Positions 54,905 to 57,820 of a stretch of 57,820 nt of DNA are shown here, piece after piece. The stretch's first letter is position 1, and the number at the start of each line of letters is the position of its first letter. Location: positions 1 through 57,820 of the forward strand of contig PDSA01000011.1 in assembly GCA_002748285.1 (NCBI GenBank), written 5' to 3'. The position numbers and the translations under genes are program-made. This DNA is from Rhodobacterales bacterium (lineage in GTDB: Bacteria; Pseudomonadota; Alphaproteobacteria; Rhodobacterales; Rhodobacteraceae). The notes beneath the pieces are model-generated. The model saw only the letters and a list, made by a program, of their open reading frames with translations. It ran no database searches and was not told the origin of the DNA.

Positions 54905-55453
54905 ATGGCCAACACCCTGAAAAAGCTCTTGCTGGTGGATGACGACGAGGATTTGCGCGAAGCCCTGGCCGAGCAACTGCTGCTGACCGAAGATTTTGAG
55001 GTCTCCGAGGCCGAAGATGCCGCCAGCGCCCTGATCGAAGTCAAGGATAGGCGTTTCGATCTGGTGATTCTCGATGTCGGCCTGCCCGATGTCGATGGGC
55101 GCGAGCTGTGCCGTTTGATGCGCAAACAGGGTCTGAAATGCCCGGTGCTGATGCTGACCGCCCATGACAGCGACGCCGACACGATTTTGGGGCTGGATGC
55201 GGGGGCCAATGATTATGTGACCAAACCGTTCAAATTCCCGGTGCTGCTGGCCCGCATCCGTTCGCAACTGCGCCAGCACGAACAATCCGAGGATGCGGTG
55301 TTTGCGCTCGGCCCCTATCGTTTCAAACCGGCGATGAAGCTGCTGACCACCGCAGAGGGCCAGAAAATCCGCCTGACCGAAAAAGAAACCAACATTCTGA
55401 AATTCCTCTACCGGGCGGTCACCGAAACCGGCGGCTACAAGCTGAACAGATAG
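54905..55453 (+). CDS. OmpR-type response regulator with internally deleted DNA-binding domain
   Basis: 182 aa. The receiver domain is complete: VDDDEDL, phospho-acceptor Asp in LVILDVGLPD (about residue 57), Thr in LMLTAHDSD and Lys in YVTKPFKFP. The effector domain starts normally (YRFKPAMKLL...IRLTEKETNILKFLYRA) but then jumps to VTETGGYKL, the usual C-terminal hairpin. About 45-50 residues that carry the recognition helix (…EVWGY…THTLETHI…RLR…) are missing, in frame. The protein probably cannot bind DNA; it may be a decaying gene, a receiver-only regulator or an assembly artefact. No sensor kinase is nearby. Confidence 0.85.
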   Translation: MANTLKKLLLVDDDEDLREALAEQLLLTEDFEVSEAEDAASALIEVKDRRFDLVILDVGLPDVDGRELCRLMRKQGLKCPVLMLTAHDSDADTILGLDAGANDYVTKPFKFPVLLARIRSQLRQHEQSEDAVFALGPYRFKPAMKLLTTAEGQKIRLTEKETNILKFLYRAVTETGGYKLNR

Positions 55454-55554
55454 CAGCGTGGCTCTAAAAAAACGCCGGTTTTGCAATTCGGGGCTTGCGT
55501 AATTGTGCTCAGATACTAGGTTCTGCGCAAGATTATTACCAAAAGGCAGAATCA

Positions 55555-56412
55555 ATGCAGCACAACACCCGCCCTTACCGCTCTGTTTTATACATCCCGG
55601 CCTCAAAAGAACGCGCTCTGATCAAGGCCCGCAGCCTGCCCGCCGATGCCATCATCTTTGATCTGGAAGACGCGGTGGCCGCCGATGAAAAAGCCGCCGG
55701 CCGCGAGATGCTGGCCACGGCTCTGGCCGAAGATTACGGGCCGCGTGCCAAAATCGTGCGCATCAACGGGCTGGACACTGAATGGGGCCGCGACGACATC
55801 GCTGCGACCAAACACGCCGATGCGGTGTTGCTGCCAAAGGTGAACTCGGCCGCAGATGTGTCCGAGCTGGCCGCTCTGGTCGGAGATTTGCCGATTTGGG
55901 CGATGATGGAGACTCCGCAAGGCATCCTGAACGCCGCCGAAATCGCCGCGCATCCACAGCTGGCGGGCATGGTGATGGGCACCAATGATCTGGCCAAGGA
56001 TCTGAATTGCCGTTTTCGGGCGGATCGGGAACCTTTGCTGACCAGCCTGCAACTCTGCCTGCTGGCTGCCCGAGCGCATGGGGTGGTGGTGGTCGACGGG
56101 GTTTATAACGCGTTCAAGGACGAAGCCGGATTGCAGGCCGAATGCGAGCAGGGCCGCGATATGGGCTTTGACGGCAAAACCCTGATTCACCCGGCGCAGC
56201 TGGCTGTGGCCAACACCGCTTTTGCGCCCTCAGAGGCCGAACTTGAGCTGTCCCGCCGCCAGATCGCTGCCTTTGAAGAGGCGCAGGCCAAAGGGCTGGG
56301 CATTGCGGTGATTGACGGAAAAATCGTTGAAAATCTGCACATTGTCACCGCCCGCCAGACGCTGGCCAAGGCCGAAGTCATTGCCCAACTGGAGGCCGCG
56401 GCCGGGGCGTGA
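55555..56412 (+). CDS. mcl2: (3S)-malyl-CoA thioesterase (CitE/HpcH-like)
   Basis: 285 aa from the ATG at 55555. CitE-fold motifs: RSVLYIPASKERALIKA, ADAIIFDLEDAV (metal Glu/Asp), AMMETPQGILNA, GMVMGTNDLAKDL, VVVDGVYNAFKDE and MGFDGKTLIHPAQ. In Rhodobacter the gene next to mch is Mcl2, which hydrolyses (3S)-malyl-CoA to malate in the ethylmalonyl-CoA pathway. A citrate-lyase-type or malyl-CoA lyase activity is the alternative. Confidence 0.88.
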   Translation: MQHNTRPYRSVLYIPASKERALIKARSLPADAIIFDLEDAVAADEKAAGREMLATALAEDYGPRAKIVRINGLDTEWGRDDIAATKHADAVLLPKVNSAADVSELAALVGDLPIWAMMETPQGILNAAEIAAHPQLAGMVMGTNDLAKDLNCRFRADREPLLTSLQLCLLAARAHGVVVVDGVYNAFKDEAGLQAECEQGRDMGFDGKTLIHPAQLAVANTAFAPSEAELELSRRQIAAFEEAQAKGLGIAVIDGKIVENLHIVTARQTLAKAEVIAQLEAAAGA

Positions 56413-56463
56413 CCCCATCCGCCGCACCTGTCATCACCAAAGCGCAATTTGAGGAGAGCAAGC

Positions 56464-57492
56464 ATGAGCAAAACCAGTGCCGGACGGTTTTTTGAGGATT
56501 ACAAGCTGGGGCAAACCATCGAACATGCCGTGCCCCGCACGGTGTCCGGCGGCGAGCGTGCGCTTTACCACGCGCTCTATCCCGCCCGTCATGCGCTGAC
56601 CTCATCGGACGAATTCGCCCGATCTTGCGGGCTGAAGGTGGCTCCGATGGATGAGCTGATCGCCTTTCATCTGGTCTTTGGCAAAACCGTTCCGGATATT
56701 TCGCTGAATGCAGTGGCCAATCTGGGCTATGCCGAGATGCGCTGGCTGGCACCAGTCTGGGCCGGGGATACGTTGCGCTCGTCCAGCCAGGTGATTGGGC
56801 TGAAGGAAAACTCCAGCGGCAAAAGCGGGGTGGTTTGGGTGCGCACCACCGGCCGCAATCAGCATGGGCAGGCGGTGCTGGAATATGTGCGCTGGGTGAT
56901 GGTGAAAAAGCACGATTTGCAACAGCCCGCGCCGCAAACCGTGATCCCCGATTTGGCGGATGCGGTTGAGCCGGGCCAGATCAGCATCCCGCAGGGGCTG
57001 GATTTTAGTGCTTATGATTTTACGCAGGCCGGTGAGGCGCATCGTTTGGGCGATTACGGCATTGGTGAGCGGATTGACCATGTCGACGGAGTCACCATTG
57101 AAGAGGCCGAACACATGCTGGCCACCCGGCTTTGGCAGAACACCGCCAAGGTGCATTTCGATGCCAGCGCCCGCCCGGATGGCAAGCGGTTGATTTATGG
57201 TGGTCACATTATTTCGCTGGCGCGTGCGCTCAGCTTTAATGGGCTGGCCAATGCACAGATGATTGTCGGACTGAACGCCGGAGCCCACGCTAACCCATGT
57301 TTCGCCGGGGATACGGTGCGGGCCTGGTCCGAGGTTCTGGATATTGCCAAGACCGGCGCCCCGGGCATTGGTCTGATCCGGCTGCGCACGGTGGCGACCA
57401 AGGGGGATGCATTTGAATTGCGCGGCGAGGATGGCAAATATCTGCCGGATGTGCTGCTGGATATGGATTATTGGGCGGTGATGCCCGTTTAG
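56464..57492 (+). CDS. mch: Mesaconyl-CoA hydratase (2-methylfumaryl-CoA hydratase)
   Basis: 342 aa from the ATG at 56464 (GAGGAGAG upstream), matching the length of the Rhodobacter enzyme. Two hot-dog/MaoC-like halves: GRFFEDYKLGQTIEHAVPRTV...GYAEMRWLAPVWAGDT and GERIDHVDGVTIEEAEHMLATRLWQNTAKVHFD...GGHIISLARALSFNGL. Hydrates mesaconyl-CoA to beta-methylmalyl-CoA for acetate assimilation. Runs with mcl2, 51 bases downstream. Confidence 0.92.
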   Translation: MSKTSAGRFFEDYKLGQTIEHAVPRTVSGGERALYHALYPARHALTSSDEFARSCGLKVAPMDELIAFHLVFGKTVPDISLNAVANLGYAEMRWLAPVWAGDTLRSSSQVIGLKENSSGKSGVVWVRTTGRNQHGQAVLEYVRWVMVKKHDLQQPAPQTVIPDLADAVEPGQISIPQGLDFSAYDFTQAGEAHRLGDYGIGERIDHVDGVTIEEAEHMLATRLWQNTAKVHFDASARPDGKRLIYGGHIISLARALSFNGLANAQMIVGLNAGAHANPCFAGDTVRAWSEVLDIAKTGAPGIGLIRLRTVATKGDAFELRGEDGKYLPDVLLDMDYWAVMPV

Positions 57493-57685
57493 GGCAGCGA
57501 TTGCACAGCGTGTTTTGGCGATCACCTGCCGAGGACGTCGTTTGTTACGCATGTTCTTAGCAGGCTCATCCTGAAAGAACACAGGGCAGTGGGATTCCGC
57601 AGAGGGCTTTCCCCAAGCGATCAGCTCTGTCAGGCCGGGTTGACTGGGGGAAACCGAGCTGGTTGTGGTTTTAATCCGTTGTGGC

Positions 57686-57820
57686 CCTAGGCTTCGTACT
57701 CAATTAGTGGATTTCCCTTGAGGCTTTGATCTGATTTACTTTCGTCAGAATCAGGCGGGAGTATGTCATGGCGAAGAACCTCTACTGGCTCAGTGACGCG
57801 GAATGGGCGTCGATCCAGCC
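57686..57820 (+). mobile_element. Insertion sequence, IS5-type, left part (runs off window)
   Basis: The transposase start at 57768 shows that an IS begins shortly before. A plausible left edge is the CTAG at 57689 followed by GCTTCGTACTCAATTAG, leaving an untranslated leader of about 75 bases. The exact end cannot be fixed without the right copy. The stretch from 57493 to 57685 holds nothing I recognise. Confidence 0.5.
57768..57820 (+). CDS. IS5-family transposase, N-terminal fragment
   Basis: ATG at 57768 gives MAKNLYWLSDAEWASIQP, the usual opening of IS5/IS427-group transposases (NLYWLSDAEW). The frame is cut by the window end, so completeness and activity cannot be judged. A CGGGAG ribosome-like site precedes it. 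Confidence 0.82.
   Translation, partial: MAKNLYWLSDAEWASIQ

Overview
The window looks like a chromosomal segment of a marine-type alphaproteobacterium of the Rhodobacterales (Roseobacter/Rhodobacter relatives). The evidence is gene content and order: ccoNOQP-ccoGHIS beside hemN/fnrL and a universal stress gene, a fused pntA with pntB, leuS-lptE-holA, mcl2-mch of the ethylmalonyl-CoA pathway, and a catalytically degenerate PyrC near pyrB. Coding is dense and GC-rich, and short operons alternate in strand. I see no rRNA, tRNA or CRISPR array.

Layout. 1-8.4 kb: the 3' part of a giant DUF11-type repeat surface protein (its 5' end lies outside the window), followed by a 1201-aa outer-membrane beta-barrel protein. 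8.6-9.8 kb: SPFH/NfeD membrane pair. 9.8-21 kb: microaerobic respiration island with hemN, fnrL, usp, ccoNOQP and ccoGHIS, including a 52-aa ccoS with a TTG start. An FNR-type box lies before ccoN. 21-25.2 kb: D,D-carboxypeptidase, M20 amidohydrolase and a broken argE. 25.5-29.3 kb: peptide ABC transporter (binding protein and two permeases, no ATPase). 29.5-33.4 kb: MerR/CMD pair with a 19-bp-spacer promoter, then pntAB. 33.5-38.7 kb: rhodanese, plsY, pyrC-like pseudo-dihydroorotase, three small membrane proteins, pyrB. 38.7-45.1 kb: uracil-DNA glycosylase, moaB, RND efflux pair. 45.1-51.3 kb: DsbD-alpha-like protein, yqgE, holA-lptE-leuS, DUF3576 lipoprotein. 51.5-57.5 kb: porin, yggS, YkuD transpeptidase, ribA, a response regulator with an internal deletion, mcl2, mch. 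From about 57.7 kb: the start of an IS5-type insertion sequence running off the end.

How the genes work together. The FnrL-hemN-cco block is a self-contained oxygen-limitation module: sensor, anaerobic heme synthesis, high-affinity oxidase and its copper/assembly factors. The mcl2-mch pair serves acetyl-CoA assimilation through mesaconyl-CoA. The most unusual material is (i) the DUF11 giant protein plus barrel pair, with an almost exact 123-residue repeat period and signs of block duplication; (ii) two genes (argE and the response regulator) that each appear to have lost an internal segment; (iii) a small family of palindromic intergenic elements (about 29.35-29.56 kb and 33.99-34.15 kb) and a triple-nested inverted repeat at about 21.0 kb; and (iv) enzymes of known families that lack hallmark residues (PyrC without its metal-binding motif, a family-4 UDG without the Fe-S cysteines).
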